Made by a program: the position numbers and the translations under genes. DNA of 64,000 nucleotides. It comes from Flavobacterium beibuense. GTDB taxonomy: Bacteria > Bacteroidota > Bacteroidia > Flavobacteriales > Flavobacteriaceae. The stretch spans positions 62,001-126,000 of the forward strand of contig NZ_JUIW01000002.1 of NCBI RefSeq assembly GCF_004151245.1, given 5' to 3'. Below the pieces are notes generated by a model. It searched no databases, was not told the DNA's origin, and was given only the letters and a program-made list of their open reading frames with translations. Below, one piece after another: positions 16,396 to 25,151 of this stretch (its first letter is position 1; each line of letters begins with the position of its first letter).

Positions 16396-17343
16396 ATGAA
16401 CACCATCACGACCACTGATTTCAATTTTCCGGGACAAAAATCGGTTTACCGCGGTAAGGTAAGAGAAGTATATAATATTAACGACGAGCTGCTTGTTATG
16501 ATAGCTACCGACAGGCTTTCTGCTTTTGACGTGGTTATGCCTAAAGGCATACCTTACAAAGGTCAGATTCTTAATCAGATAGCTACTAAATTTATGCGTC
16601 TTACTGAAGATATCGTCCCAAACTGGTTAATTGATACTCCGGATCCTAATGTTGCAGTAGGTCATTTATGTACGCCTTTTAAGGTGGAAATGGTTATTCG
16701 TGGTTACCTTTCAGGGCACGCGGCACGTGAGTATGCTGCAGGTAGGAGAATACTTTGTGGTGTAGAAATGCCTGAAGGGTTAAAAGAGAACGATAAATTC
16801 CCTTCGCCTATTATTACACCAACGACTAAGGCAGATAACGGTGAGCACGATATGGATATTTCTCGTGAAGATATTCTTGCAAATGGTATTGTAACAGAGG
16901 AGGACTACCTTGTACTTGAAAAATATACAAGAGACCTTTTTCAGAGAGGTACTGAAATTGCTGCTTCAAGGGGTCTTATTCTTGTTGATACCAAATATGA
17001 ATTTGGTAAGACTAAAGAAGGTAAGATTGTATTGATAGATGAAATACATACACCTGATTCATCCCGCTATTTTTATGCAGATGGATACCAGGAGCGTCAA
17101 AATAAAGGAGAGGCTCAAAAACAACTTTCTAAAGAGTTTGTAAGACAATGGCTTATTGCTAACGGTTTTCAGGGAAAAGAAGGTCAGCAGATACCGGAAA
17201 TGACCGAAGAGTATATTGAGAGTGTTTCTGAAAGGTATATTGAACTGTATGAGAATATTTTAGGAGAGAAGTTTGCTAAAGCGGATATTTCTAATATACA
17301 TGATCGTATTGAAAAGAATGTTGTTGCTTTTTTAAGCAAATAA
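16396..17343 (+). CDS. purC: Phosphoribosylaminoimidazole-succinocarboxamide synthase
   Basis: SAICAR synthase, the step of purine synthesis that joins aspartate to CAIR using ATP. At 315 residues it is the longer eukaryote-like/Bacteroidota form. It shows [10 protein letters not shown] near the N-terminus, the catalytic segment [17 protein letters not shown], the substrate loop [10 protein letters not shown] and [13 protein letters not shown]. It stands apart from other pur genes, as is common in Flavobacteria, and is closed by a strong terminator. Confidence 0.97.
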   Translation: MNTITTTDFNFPGQKSVYRGKVREVYNINDELLVMIATDRLSAFDVVMPKGIPYKGQILNQIATKFMRLTEDIVPNWLIDTPDPNVAVGHLCTPFKVEMVIRGYLSGHAAREYAAGRRILCGVEMPEGLKENDKFPSPIITPTTKADNGEHDMDISREDILANGIVTEEDYLVLEKYTRDLFQRGTEIAASRGLILVDTKYEFGKTKEGKIVLIDEIHTPDSSRYFYADGYQERQNKGEAQKQLSKEFVRQWLIANGFQGKEGQQIPEMTEEYIESVSERYIELYENILGEKFAKADISNIHDRIEKNVVAFLSK

Positions 17344-17365
17344 ATTTTACATAAAAAATCCTTGG

Positions 17366-17400
17366 AAAGCGTCCTGCATATGCAGGACGCTTTTGTTTTT
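17366..17400 (+). terminator. Intrinsic terminator after purC
   Basis: Stem AAAGCGTCCTGCA at 17366-17378 with TGCAGGACGCTTT at 17381-17393, followed by a T-rich tail. Confidence 0.88.
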
Positions 17401-17524
17401 ATATGCCTGCATAGTAAGATGTTTTGTGTTAAAATAATGTTAAAAACAGTATAATCCTGTAACGATTAGGTTTTTGCAAACGTCTATTACAGTAAATCAA
17501 ATCATCAATTAAAAATCAATCATC

Positions 17525-17905
17525 ATGAAAAAAACGATCATTTATTTAGGCTTGGCCATATTTACATTCAGTAATGTTGCAATGGCATCAACTTCTGTTA
17601 AACCTGCTACCGGATTTGAGTTAGTAAAGGAGTATAAAACCAACACTCCGCTTTGCAATGCTATTTGCAAAGGCGATGTGGAGACAGTTAAAAAATTCAT
17701 TGAATATGGTGTTGATGTAAATGAGACATCAAACGGTAAAACGCCTTTAATGCTGGCAGCTCGCTATAACAACGTTGAAATAATAAAGTTATTAGTTGAT
17801 AACGGTGCATACGTTAATGCTAAAGATGATAAAGGCTTTACAGCCTTAAAATATGCAGAGGCGTCTAACGCAAAAGAAGCAGTGGAGTTTCTTAAAGATG
17901 CATAA
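17525..17905 (+). CDS. Exported ankyrin-repeat protein
   Basis: 126 residues with an N-terminal signal peptide (MKKTIIYLGLAIFTFS, likely cut after NVAMA near residue 21), so periplasmic. The rest is two and a half ankyrin repeats: NAICKGDVETVKKFIEYGVDVN, then GKTPLMLAARYNNVEIIKLL and GFTALKYAEAS. Ankyrin stacks bind protein partners; some periplasmic examples protect catalase or act as immunity-like partners, but no partner gene lies beside it. Expression is monocistronic, with a terminator shared with the convergent M42 peptidase gene. Confidence 0.88.
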   Translation: MKKTIIYLGLAIFTFSNVAMASTSVKPATGFELVKEYKTNTPLCNAICKGDVETVKKFIEYGVDVNETSNGKTPLMLAARYNNVEIIKLLVDNGAYVNAKDDKGFTALKYAEASNAKEAVEFLKDA

Positions 17906-17927
17906 TTAATACTTTATGTCCTAAATG

Positions 17928-17954
17928 AAAAAGCACCTCACTGAGGTGCTTTTT
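17928..17954. terminator. Bidirectional terminator between convergent genes
   Basis: AAAAAGCACCTCA at 17928-17940 is complementary to 17942-17954, giving A/T-flanked ends in both directions between the ankyrin gene and the M42 peptidase gene. Confidence 0.85.
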
Positions 17955-17957
17955 GTA

Positions 17958-19046
17958 TTATTTGAAGTAAGAGAAAGTCTCTTCGTTTTCAATTTTTAAA
18001 AGTGATTCATAAATCAGTTTTATTACATTTTCAACGTCATCTCTGTGAACCATTTCTACTGTGGTGTGCATATAGCGAAGAGGCAGTGAAATAAGGGCAG
18101 AAGCCACACCGCCGTTGCTGTAAGCAAAAGCATCGGTATCAGTGCCTGTAACACGTGAGGAAGCAAGCCTCTGGAAAGGTATTCCGTTCTTCTCGGCAGA
18201 CTCAATTATAAGTTCTCTCAAGTTATTTTGTACAGCAGGAGCATAAGTAATAACCGGTCCTTTGCCTATTTGCGTTTCACCCTCAATACGCTTGTCGATC
18301 ATTGGTGTTGTACTGTCGTGACAAACATCGGTAACAATAGCAACATTAGGGCGTATGGTTTTGGTAATCATTTCAGCACCCCTAAGACCTACTTCTTCCT
18401 GCACTGAATTAGTTATGTAAAGCCCGAAAGGCAGTTTCTTTTTGTTTTCGTGAAGTAGTCTTGCTACCTCGGCAATCATAAATCCGCCAATCCTGTTATC
18501 TATAGCTCTGCAAACAAATTTATTGTCGTTAAGTACCATAAAATCGTCAGGATAGGTAACAACACAACCTACATGTACACCCAGTTTTTCAACCTCTTCT
18601 TTAGACGAACAGCCCAGGTCTATAAAGATATTCTCTATTTTTGCCTGCTCTTCCTTATCGCGTAAACGGGTATGTATGGCAGGCCAGCCGAATACACCTT
18701 TTACAATACCTTTTTTTGTATGTATGTTTACTCGTTTTGAAGGGGCAATCATGTGGTCAGATCCTCCGTTTCTAATAACATAAATAAGTCCGTTATCCGT
18801 TATATAGTTAACGTACCATGAAATCTCATCACTATGTCCTTCTATTACAACTTTATATTTGGCATCAGGATTGATTATACCTACTGCAGTACCATAAGTA
18901 TCAGTTATAAAAGTATCAACATAGGGCTTAAGGTATTCCATCCATATTTTTTGGCCTCCGGACTCATATCCTGTAGGAGACGGATTGTTTAAATACTTCT
19001 CTAAAAAGGCTAATGAAGCGTTGTTAAGTACAGATTTTGTAGACAT
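17958..19046 (-). CDS. M42 family metallo-aminopeptidase
   Basis: A 362-residue cytoplasmic zinc aminopeptidase of the tetrahedral M42 type (glutamyl aminopeptidase or FrvX-like). Metal ligands and catalytic residues are visible in order: VIEGHSDEISW (His and Asp near 70), CRAIDNRIGG (bridging Asp near 180), VQEEVGLRGA (Glu-Glu near 212), DVCHDSTTP (Asp near 240) and a C-terminal YMHTTVEMVH (His near 330). Such enzymes trim peptides released by proteases. It is a single-gene unit. Substrate preference is not evident. Confidence 0.93.
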   Translation of the reverse strand: MSTKSVLNNASLAFLEKYLNNPSPTGYESGGQKIWMEYLKPYVDTFITDTYGTAVGIINPDAKYKVVIEGHSDEISWYVNYITDNGLIYVIRNGGSDHMIAPSKRVNIHTKKGIVKGVFGWPAIHTRLRDKEEQAKIENIFIDLGCSSKEEVEKLGVHVGCVVTYPDDFMVLNDNKFVCRAIDNRIGGFMIAEVARLLHENKKKLPFGLYITNSVQEEVGLRGAEMITKTIRPNVAIVTDVCHDSTTPMIDKRIEGETQIGKGPVITYAPAVQNNLRELIIESAEKNGIPFQRLASSRVTGTDTDAFAYSNGGVASALISLPLRYMHTTVEMVHRDDVENVIKLIYESLLKIENEETFSYFK

Positions 19047-19125
19047 AAATATAATTTTTGGCTAAAATATAAATAACATTACAGAGTTAGGTATAATTGT
19101 ATAAATTTGACATAAATTTTCTTAT

Positions 19126-19806
19126 ATGAAAGCAGGAATTTTCTCTTTATTACTATTTTTCGGTACGGCTTTTTGCTTTGGGCAGGAGGTTGTAAAAGAT
19201 ACTGTGAAAAATGGTATTGTAAATGAGACAGAGACCGACAGCATAACTTTTAATTATGAGCTGGAAGATCTGGTGATTTCTAATGTTAATGATGAGCTTT
19301 CCGCAGATGAGAAAAAAAGGCTTTTAATTCTTAAGAGGAGGGTGCTAAAGGTATATCCTTATGCAAAAATAGCGGCAGACAGGCTTACCCTGCTTAATGC
19401 TAACATGGCTAAGCTTAAAACCGATAAGGAAAAGAAAAAATACTCTAAAATAGTTGAAAAATATCTTGAGGATGAATTTGAAGCCCAACTTAAAAAGCTT
19501 TCGAGAAAAGACGGTCAAATTCTGGTTAAGCTCATCCACAGGCAAACAGGGGAGTCTACATTCGATTTGATAAAGGAACATAAAAGCGGCTGGAAGGCTT
19601 TTTGGTCTAACCGAATGGCCAAATTGTTTGATATAGATATTAAAAGAAAATACAGTCCGGCCACCGTACCGGAAGATTATTATATTGAAGGTTATTTGCT
19701 TGAAGCCTTTGATGCGCACAGACTGGCAAGGCAGGAACCTGCCTTTGAAATTGATTATGAAGCCATATCAGAAATGTGGCGTGAAAAGAATAAAAAGGAT
19801 AATTAA
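19126..19806 (+). CDS. DUF4294 family exported protein
   Basis: 226 residues with a signal peptide (MKAGIFSLLLFFGTAFCFG, cut near residue 20), so periplasmic or outer-membrane associated. The body is a helical domain matching my recollection of DUF4294, restricted to Bacteroidota: LEDLVISN, then KRRVLKVYPYAKIAADRL and HRQTGESTFDLIKEHKSGW with many charged residues. No enzyme motif is visible. It is followed by a small unrelated gene on the same strand. Function unknown. Confidence 0.8.
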   Translation: MKAGIFSLLLFFGTAFCFGQEVVKDTVKNGIVNETETDSITFNYELEDLVISNVNDELSADEKKRLLILKRRVLKVYPYAKIAADRLTLLNANMAKLKTDKEKKKYSKIVEKYLEDEFEAQLKKLSRKDGQILVKLIHRQTGESTFDLIKEHKSGWKAFWSNRMAKLFDIDIKRKYSPATVPEDYYIEGYLLEAFDAHRLARQEPAFEIDYEAISEMWREKNKKDN

Positions 19807-19863
19807 AAATTAGTTAATACCTGCTTATCAATTAATTAAACTTTAAGCCGCACCTTTGCACCA

Positions 19864-20241
19864 ATGCTAAAGCAATGCATTATGGAGAACCTGACAGGTA
19901 ACCCCAAAAAGCAAAAGAAGGTGAAGAAAGAGGAGTTAAACACCCCAAAGGAACTGGCTACACTACTGCAGGCCAGGAATATTGATACCGCCCGTTTTGA
20001 ACCCATAGGGGCAGGATTTTACCACTTGTATGAAGATTGTTTTAATGCCTCGGTTATTTGTATAGACCGAAAAAAGTTTGAGGAAGGTGCCCCTTATCTG
20101 GTAAAAATCATTCTTGAAGATTTCACTAATGACGAGTATCTCGCTTTCCGTAAGCGTTTTGAGGTTATCATTAATCCGGAGTATCGCAATTACTATAATT
20201 TAAACATTGCAAACGAGTTGCTGCAAAGTCAGATAGCTTAA
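19864..20241 (+). CDS. Conserved-looking hypothetical protein, 125 aa
   Basis: I do not recognise this protein. It has 125 residues (119 if the second ATG at 19882 is used), a Lys-rich first 30 residues and then a mixed alpha/beta domain with FEPIGAGFYHLYEDCFNASV and a C-terminal YRNYYNLNIANELL. It is probably cytoplasmic. It shares 4 bases with the end of the convergent dnaX gene. A CACCTTTG box just upstream is one base off the usual promoter pattern. Confidence 0.65.
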   Translation: MLKQCIMENLTGNPKKQKKVKKEELNTPKELATLLQARNIDTARFEPIGAGFYHLYEDCFNASVICIDRKKFEEGAPYLVKIILEDFTNDEYLAFRKRFEVIINPEYRNYYNLNIANELLQSQIA

Positions 20242-22012
20242 ATATCTAAGTCAAAAGTTTTTCGTAGTATTTCAAGAGCAGGATTAATAGCCTTTAGTTT
20301 TTCATAACGCTCTTCGGGAGTAAACGCATATTTCTTTTCTACGACCTCATTTACATGTGTTTCTACTACTATGTCATGATTATGTAGTTTGCCTCTTAAA
20401 TAGCCTAAAAGGTCTAGTTTATTGTTATCAAAATCTACTTTAGATCCTTCGTTTGGCAACTCAAGCTTAATGGTAAACCCGTCATCCTGTAAAACAGGGT
20501 CGTTAATCTGCATATAGGTAGCCATAATCTTTTGGCCGCTATCACTTAGTCGTTGTGCAAATTTATTCCATAATAAGCGCATGTCTGTTTCATTAAAAGC
20601 CTCTTTAGGAAGCTCATCATGATGCCTTTGACTAACCTTTTGCTGTTCGGCTATTTCACGTTTCTGCCTGATGCTGTTAAGTGATAAGGCCGATACTTTT
20701 ACGGTGCCATCCGGTTCTGGTTCCGGTTTAGGTGGTGCTTTTACTTCAACAGGCTCCTCAACTTCAAGCTCTTTTGCCGGTAATGGCGATATTCCTGTAG
20801 CTTTTTGCCCAGTAACAATTGGAGCAGGAGGAGTGGTGTTAGCAGTTTCTGCCGATGAATTTGCTGTAGTACTTTGCTGCGTACCGTTTACAGGTGCAGC
20901 CGTTTCTTTATAATAATGCGGTGGAATTATAAATTTGTCAGCTTTTTTTTTTCTCCATCAAAAGTGATAGAGGCAAGTTGCATAAGGCAAAGTTCAACCA
21001 AAAGTCTTTGGTTTTGACTTGTCTTATATTTTAAATCGCAGTCGTTTGCAATATCTATGCCTTTTAGTAAAAAGTCCTGAGGTGCTTTTTGAGCCTGTTG
21101 ACCGTACATGGCCTGCGCAGCTTCTCCGGCCTCAAGTAATACAAGTGTTGCAGGGTTTTTACAAACTAGTAGATCACGGAAGTGTGAAGCAAGTCCGGCT
21201 ACAAAATGATGTCCGTCAAATCCTTTGGCTAAAATATCGTTGTAAGCCAACAGCAGCTCAGGTATTTTGTTTTCTAAAATAAGATCGGTTACCTTAACGT
21301 AGTACTCATAATCAAGTACATTAAGGTTTTCAGTTACTGCTTGGCGCGTTAAGTTAGTGCCACAATAGCTGACTACCCTGTCAAAAATAGAAAGGGCATC
21401 ACGCATAGCGCCATCAGCTTTTTGAGCGATTATATGCAGTGCATCATCTTCAAATTCAATACCCTGACTCTTAGCTACCTCTGCAAGGTGCTCTTTAGCA
21501 TCTTTTACCGTTATACGCTTAAAATCAAATATCTGACAACGCGATAGAATGGTAGGGATGATTTTATGCTTCTCAGTAGTCGCTAATATAAAAATGGCAT
21601 GTCTTGGTGGTTCTTCAAGTGTTTTAAGAAACGCATTGAAGGCCGCCTGCGAAAGCATATGCACCTCATCGATGATATAAACCTTATATTTTCCAGTTTG
21701 CGGAGGTATCCTAACCTGGTCAATAAGGTTACGAATGTCGTCTACCGAGTTGTTTGATGCCGCATCGAGCTCAAATACATTGAAAGCAAAATCTTCGTTG
21801 GGGTCATCATAACCTTCCTGATTGATCTTACGGGCAAGTATACGGGCACAGGTGGTTTTTCCAACTCCTCTTGGGCCTGTAAAAAGCAGTGCCTGAGCAA
21901 GGTGGTTGTTATCTATGGCGTTTAGAAGCGTATTGGTAATAGCCTGTTGGCCTACAACATCCTTAAAGGTTTGCGGGCGGTATTTACGGGCTGATACTAT
22001 AAACTGTTCCAT
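20238..22012 (-). CDS. dnaX: DNA polymerase III tau subunit, via -1 frameshift at A10
   Basis: The clamp loader and replisome organiser. The first 357 codons encode the AAA+ domain: Walker A GPRGVGKTT near residue 47, Walker B IDEVHML near 115, arginine finger TILSRC. The usual four-Cys zinc site is not visible between the P-loop and Walker B. At 20942-20952 the message reads GA10G. In the original frame a stop follows four codons later. Slipping back one base gives 234 more codons, with a Pro/Glu-rich linker and the tau C-terminal domain containing MRLLWNKFAQRL, for a total of 591 residues. That frame is open without a break from the slip site to 20238. The short product matches the gamma form of other bacteria. 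Slippage by ribosome or by RNA polymerase is inferred; a sequencing error in the homopolymer is the alternative. Confidence 0.85.
20927..22012 (-). CDS. dnaX: DNA polymerase III gamma form (unshifted dnaX product)
   Basis: The zero-frame product of dnaX, 361 residues, ending KKKLTNL just past the A10 run. It contains the three AAA+ clamp-loader domains and lacks the tau C-terminal domains that bind polymerase and helicase. Its length fits a gamma-type clamp-loader subunit. It begins MEQFIVSARKYRPQTF, the family's standard N-terminus, so the start is secure. Confidence 0.8.
   Translation of the reverse strand: MEQFIVSARKYRPQTFKDVVGQQAITNTLLNAIDNNHLAQALLFTGPRGVGKTTCARILARKINQEGYDDPNEDFAFNVFELDAASNNSVDDIRNLIDQVRIPPQTGKYKVYIIDEVHMLSQAAFNAFLKTLEEPPRHAIFILATTEKHKIIPTILSRCQIFDFKRITVKDAKEHLAEVAKSQGIEFEDDALHIIAQKADGAMRDALSIFDRVVSYCGTNLTRQAVTENLNVLDYEYYVKVTDLILENKIPELLLAYNDILAKGFDGHHFVAGLASHFRDLLVCKNPATLVLLEAGEAAQAMYGQQAQKAPQDFLLKGIDIANDCDLKYKTSQNQRLLVELCLMQLASITFDGEKKKLTNL
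20942..20952 (-). promoter_or_regulatory. Slippery A10 run for dnaX frameshift
   Basis: On the minus strand ten As are followed by G, read as GAA AAA AAA AAG. It contains the heptamer A-AAA-AAG in the right phase for -1 ribosomal slippage, as in E. coli dnaX; runs of nine As cause transcript slippage in Thermus dnaX. GGAG lies directly upstream. I see no clear stem just downstream. Confidence 0.75.
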
Positions 22013-22094
22013 AGAAAAATCTGTGCAACAAATATAATAATTGCAGGGGCAATGACAATATTGTTTAAAAGGTAATAATTAAAAGTTACTAACA

Positions 22095-23168
22095 TTAAGC
22101 CACCACTTCAGCAATATCTTCCGTTGTTAGTAGTTCGAGAAGTGCTTTCTCTTCTGCATTAAAACGGTCTTCTTCCTTATTTACAGGTTTGTAGTTCCAA
22201 ATGGAGCCATTTTCATAGGAAGCTATAACCGTAGGATGGACATAATATTTTTTGCATACAGTTCTTGTATTGCCTAGTTTTGCGGCCACACTGTCTAATA
22301 CGCTTACAATTTTCTTTTTGCAATCTGTAATATTTGCATGTTCGCCAATTTCATGAAAAGCGCAAAGCGCGTTAAGACTCCCTGCCCATGACCTGAAATC
22401 TTTTGCGGTAAAATCTTCTCCGGTTATTTCTTTGAGATAGGCATTTACATCGGCCGAGCCTATACTATGATGTGTACCGTCATCGTCATAATACTGGAAA
22501 AGCTCATAACCGGGAATATCGCGGCATTTTTTTACCAAAGCTGCTAACCTGCGACTTTGAAGTTTTATTTTGTGTTTTACTCCTTTTTTTCCTGTAAAAT
22601 CAAATAAAACAGTTGTGTTTTCAAACTTTACATGTTTATCCCTAAGAGTAGTTAACCCAAAGGAGCCATAAAGCTTTTTATAAGCATCATTACCTATACG
22701 TATATTAGTTAGTTCGATAAGTTTAACTACCAGTGCCACGACCTTTTCATAGGGGAGTCCTTTGCGCCTAAGGTCTTTTTCTACCTGATCACGAATATCA
22801 GGGAGAGCCAGGGCAAATCTCCTTAACCTATAAAATTTTGACTGATTTCGTATTTTATTCCATTCCTGATGATAGCGGTACTGTTTTCTGCCTTTAGTAT
22901 CGGTACCTGTTACCTGCAAATGGCCGTTTTCGAAAGGGGAAATCCATACATTTTCCCATGCGGGAGGGATAACCAGTTTTTTAATACGTTCTAAAACTTC
23001 GGTATCCTTAACTTTATTTCCGTCGTGGTCCAAATACGAAAAGCCATTGGGTTCCCGCTTTCTGTAATAGCCTTTCTCGCAATTTAAAGAATAACGTAAG
23101 CCAACGGCTTTTGCAGTAACTTTTGGATCGTTACCTATTTTTTCGAGTTTATTTTTAAGCCTTCGCAT
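22095..23168 (-). CDS. DNA topoisomerase IB (poxvirus-like)
   Basis: A type IB enzyme that relaxes supercoils through a 3'-phosphotyrosyl link. The N-terminal domain holds GYYRKREPNGFSYLD and IPPAWENVWI. The catalytic domain holds RKQYRYHQEW (Arg and Lys), TNIRIGN (Arg), the KDFRSW-type segment AKDFRSWAGSLNAL (Arg) and the nucleophile Tyr in CKKYYVHPTV about 50 residues from the end. The start at 23168 (MRRLKNK) limits overlap with the upstream gene to 14 bases; an ATG at 23189 is also possible. It probably shares a transcript with the small upstream gene. Confidence 0.92.
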   Translation of the reverse strand: MRRLKNKLEKIGNDPKVTAKAVGLRYSLNCEKGYYRKREPNGFSYLDHDGNKVKDTEVLERIKKLVIPPAWENVWISPFENGHLQVTGTDTKGRKQYRYHQEWNKIRNQSKFYRLRRFALALPDIRDQVEKDLRRKGLPYEKVVALVVKLIELTNIRIGNDAYKKLYGSFGLTTLRDKHVKFENTTVLFDFTGKKGVKHKIKLQSRRLAALVKKCRDIPGYELFQYYDDDGTHHSIGSADVNAYLKEITGEDFTAKDFRSWAGSLNALCAFHEIGEHANITDCKKKIVSVLDSVAAKLGNTRTVCKKYYVHPTVIASYENGSIWNYKPVNKEEDRFNAEEKALLELLTTEDIAEVVA

Positions 23169-23484
23169 TGTTTTCGGCACACCCTTCATCTCTTCCTTTA
23201 ATACTCAAATTATGTAGCATTTTTGCAGCACTTTTTTCAGTATAAGCGCCTTGTCCTGCTACAAAAACCCCTTTCTCCCCGTCATTAGAAATTATGCCGT
23301 ATACAGTAGCCTCATCTCCCGGGTCGGTTTCACCTTCATAACGATATATATGCTCTATGGTGAAATCTTCACAGTGCTGCTTAATACGGTCTTCCTCAAG
23401 ATTAAAATCGGTTGTAAACCCTTTTTGATACAGCTCTTCCAAAGCTTTGGAAACAGTTGCATAATGATACATTTGCCTATCCAT
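23155..23484 (-). CDS. Small Bacteroidota conserved protein (often mislabelled PRPP synthetase)
   Basis: A protein of 109 residues from the ATG at 23484 (125 from an ATG at 23532). It resembles a small Bacteroidota family that databases often name phosphoribosylpyrophosphate synthetase although it is far too short for that enzyme. Recognisable parts are MYHYATVSKALEELYQKGF, TTDFNLEEDRI, then YRYEGETDPGDEATVYGI. It is acidic and cytoplasmic. The gene overlaps the topoisomerase IB start and may be its operon partner. Function unknown; family name from memory. Confidence 0.75.
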   Translation of the reverse strand: MDRQMYHYATVSKALEELYQKGFTTDFNLEEDRIKQHCEDFTIEHIYRYEGETDPGDEATVYGIISNDGEKGVFVAGQGAYTEKSAAKMLHNLSIKGRDEGCAENNAKA

Positions 23485-23648
23485 AATTTCTGTGTTTAAA
23501 GTTAAGTTTGTTTGATATCTAAAATTAACCATTTAGAATCTAGGCTGCTGCCAACTAAATGTTAAACAAAAAGCCTGTAGTTATAAGAAAATCTTAAATG
23601 ATTTGTAAGGCTTTACGTGTTTTATCAAACCACTTTAAAAACTTAATG

Positions 23649-23656
23649 TATCTTTG
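23649..23656 (+). promoter_or_regulatory. Probable rnpB promoter -7 box
   Basis: TATCTTTG is an exact TAnnTTTG match, five bases before the first paired base of RNase P RNA. Confidence 0.7.
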
Positions 23657-23661
23657 CCGCC

Positions 23662-23961
23662 GCAGGCCGCCTTATCGCTGCGCTAACGCGCGGAGGAAAG
23701 TCCGGACACCATAGGGCAGCATAGCGGGTAACGCCCGTCATTCCGTGAAAGCGGGAGAGGACAAGTGCAACAGAAAGGATGTACAGGTAATGCTGTAGTG
23801 AAATCAGGTAAACTCTATGCGGTGAAATGCCATGTATACCGGCAACTAAGAACTGCCCGTTCAATGCCGGGGGGTAGGCAGATAGACCCCTGCAGTAATG
23901 CAGGGGCCAGATAAATGATAAGGGTCCCGCAAGGGATACAGAATCCGGCTTACAGGCCTGC
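23662..23961 (+). ncRNA. rnpB: RNase P RNA (class A)
   Basis: The catalytic RNA that trims tRNA 5' ends. The terminal P1 stem is GCAGGCC at 23662-23668 with GGCCTGC at 23955-23961. The conserved core GAGGAAAGTCCGGACACC starts near 23692, and the 3' core ACAGAATCCGGCTTACAGG precedes P1. The P15-P17 area around GCCGGGGGGTAGGC and the CCCTGCAGTAATGCAGGG hairpin are visible. A T-rich tail follows. The 300-base length is short for class A but usual in Flavobacteria. It faces the 3' end of the DUF3575-like gene. Confidence 0.95.
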
Positions 23962-23964
23962 TTT

Positions 23965-24513
23965 TTATAATTTGTAGCTAAACATTATACCTGCCCTATA
24001 AGGCAGCCATTCGCCACTTTTATTATAATTTTTTACATGCTCATAACGGGTATCGGTACCCAGGTAATAACCTTTATAGTTAGCCTGCTGGTTGCCGCCT
24101 CCCATAAACATGTCAACCATCCACTTTTCGTTTATTTTTAGTTGATAGCCTATAGTAACACCAAAAAACAAAGCATATCCCTTTTGATATTTGTCTGAGT
24201 TGATGTAATTCCACTTTTGTAAAGTGAACTTACTGGCCCCAATGTGACCACCAACATAGATACCATTATAATTTTCAGTGAAATGATATCTTAATTCAGA
24301 AATACCCATGACTGTTTTGAACGGAGCACCATTTAATGATTGCCAATACGCTCCTAAAACATCAAACTGATAAGTAACTTTTTTACCCAATGAGGTTTCG
24401 ACTCCAATCTGAGGGATTCCCAAAATGGTTGAAGGTGCGTTAAACTTAAAATAAGTTTGTGAAAATGAAAGGGTAGCAGTAAATAAAAGAACAATTAAAA
24501 AAAACTTTTTCAT
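23965..24513 (-). CDS. Outer-membrane beta-barrel protein (DUF3575-like)
   Basis: 182 residues with a signal peptide (MKKFFLIVLLFTATLSFS, cut before QTYF) and alternating aromatic strands ending in the terminal segment GIMFSYKL, typical of a small outer-membrane barrel. The order GVETSLGKKVTYQFD, LRYHFTENYNGIYVGGHIG and VTIGYQLKINEKWMVD fits my recollection of DUF3575. It lies head to tail with rsmD, separated by a weak terminator. Its stop is three bases from the end of rnpB on the other strand. Function unknown. Confidence 0.8.
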   Translation of the reverse strand: MKKFFLIVLLFTATLSFSQTYFKFNAPSTILGIPQIGVETSLGKKVTYQFDVLGAYWQSLNGAPFKTVMGISELRYHFTENYNGIYVGGHIGASKFTLQKWNYINSDKYQKGYALFFGVTIGYQLKINEKWMVDMFMGGGNQQANYKGYYLGTDTRYEHVKNYNKSGEWLPYRAGIMFSYKL

Positions 24514-24517
24514 AGCT

Positions 24518-24540
24518 AAAAAAAGACCCCTTGTGAGGCC
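24518..24540 (-). terminator. Weak terminator after rsmD
   Basis: On the minus strand GGCCTC/GGGGTC pairs with two G-T wobbles around ACAA, then seven Ts. It could partly end the DUF3822-rsmD transcript. Confidence 0.4.
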
Positions 24541-24563
24541 TGTATTATTGGTGAGATTAATGA

Positions 24564-25151
24564 TTATTCCATCTCATCATCTTCTGAAATACCTGTATCT
24601 TCAAATTCCTCATTATCAAATTCGAAGAAAGTGAAATAGGATCCTCCATAATGTTTCTGGAAAGAGAAATTCATCAGATGGTCCATTTTGGTATATTTGG
24701 AATGCTCGATAATCATAATACCGTCTTCCTGCAGCAGTTCATTTTCAAAAACAAGTGTTGCAATCTCTTCAAAATTCTCCTGGCTCATATCGTAAGGAGG
24801 ATCGGCAAAAATTATATCGTAAGAAGATTTGTTGGTTTTCAGGAACTTAACAACATCGCTTTTTATTGCAGAAATTGGTAATTCAAATTCTGCAGCAGTT
24901 TGCTTTATGAACTTAATACAACCAAAATCGGCATCAACCGATGTTATGTTATCCGCACCTCTTGACCCGAACTCATAACTGATATTACCTGTGCCTGAAA
25001 ACAGGTCAAGTACTTTAAGTCCGTCAAAATCAATACGGTTGTTAAGGATGTTGAACAGCGATTCCTTGGACATGTCTGTAGTAGGTCTTACAGGCAGGTT
25101 CTTAGGGGCTGTAATCCTTCGTCCTTTATATTTTCCTGATATTATTCTCAT
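24564..25151 (-). CDS. rsmD: 16S rRNA (guanine(966)-N(2))-methyltransferase RsmD
   Basis: Methylates guanine 966 of 16S rRNA in the assembled small subunit using SAM. The 195-residue Rossmann enzyme starts MRIISGKYKGRRITAPKNLPVRPTTD-like, with SAM-binding motif LDLFSGTGNISYEFGSRG near residue 48 and catalytic FADPPYD near 117. An acidic tail of about 15 residues is extra. The ATG overlaps the stop of the upstream DUF3822 gene (ATGA), so the two are coupled. Confidence 0.95.
   Translation of the reverse strand: MRIISGKYKGRRITAPKNLPVRPTTDMSKESLFNILNNRIDFDGLKVLDLFSGTGNISYEFGSRGADNITSVDADFGCIKFIKQTAAEFELPISAIKSDVVKFLKTNKSSYDIIFADPPYDMSQENFEEIATLVFENELLQEDGIMIIEHSKYTKMDHLMNFSFQKHYGGSYFTFFEFDNEEFEDTGISEDDEME

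Noticed and set aside
20238..20582. A separate 114-residue gene downstream of dnaX
   Set aside because: The same frame is open back to the A10 run and encodes the tau C-terminal domain, so it is the end of dnaX rather than its own gene.
20671..20913. 80-codon plus-strand ORF rich in Gly/Ser/Val
   Set aside because: It is antisense to the Pro/Glu-rich linker of dnaX tau in the shifted frame.
23643..23864. Minus-strand ORF over the RNase P region
   Set aside because: It is antisense to the conserved RNase P RNA core.
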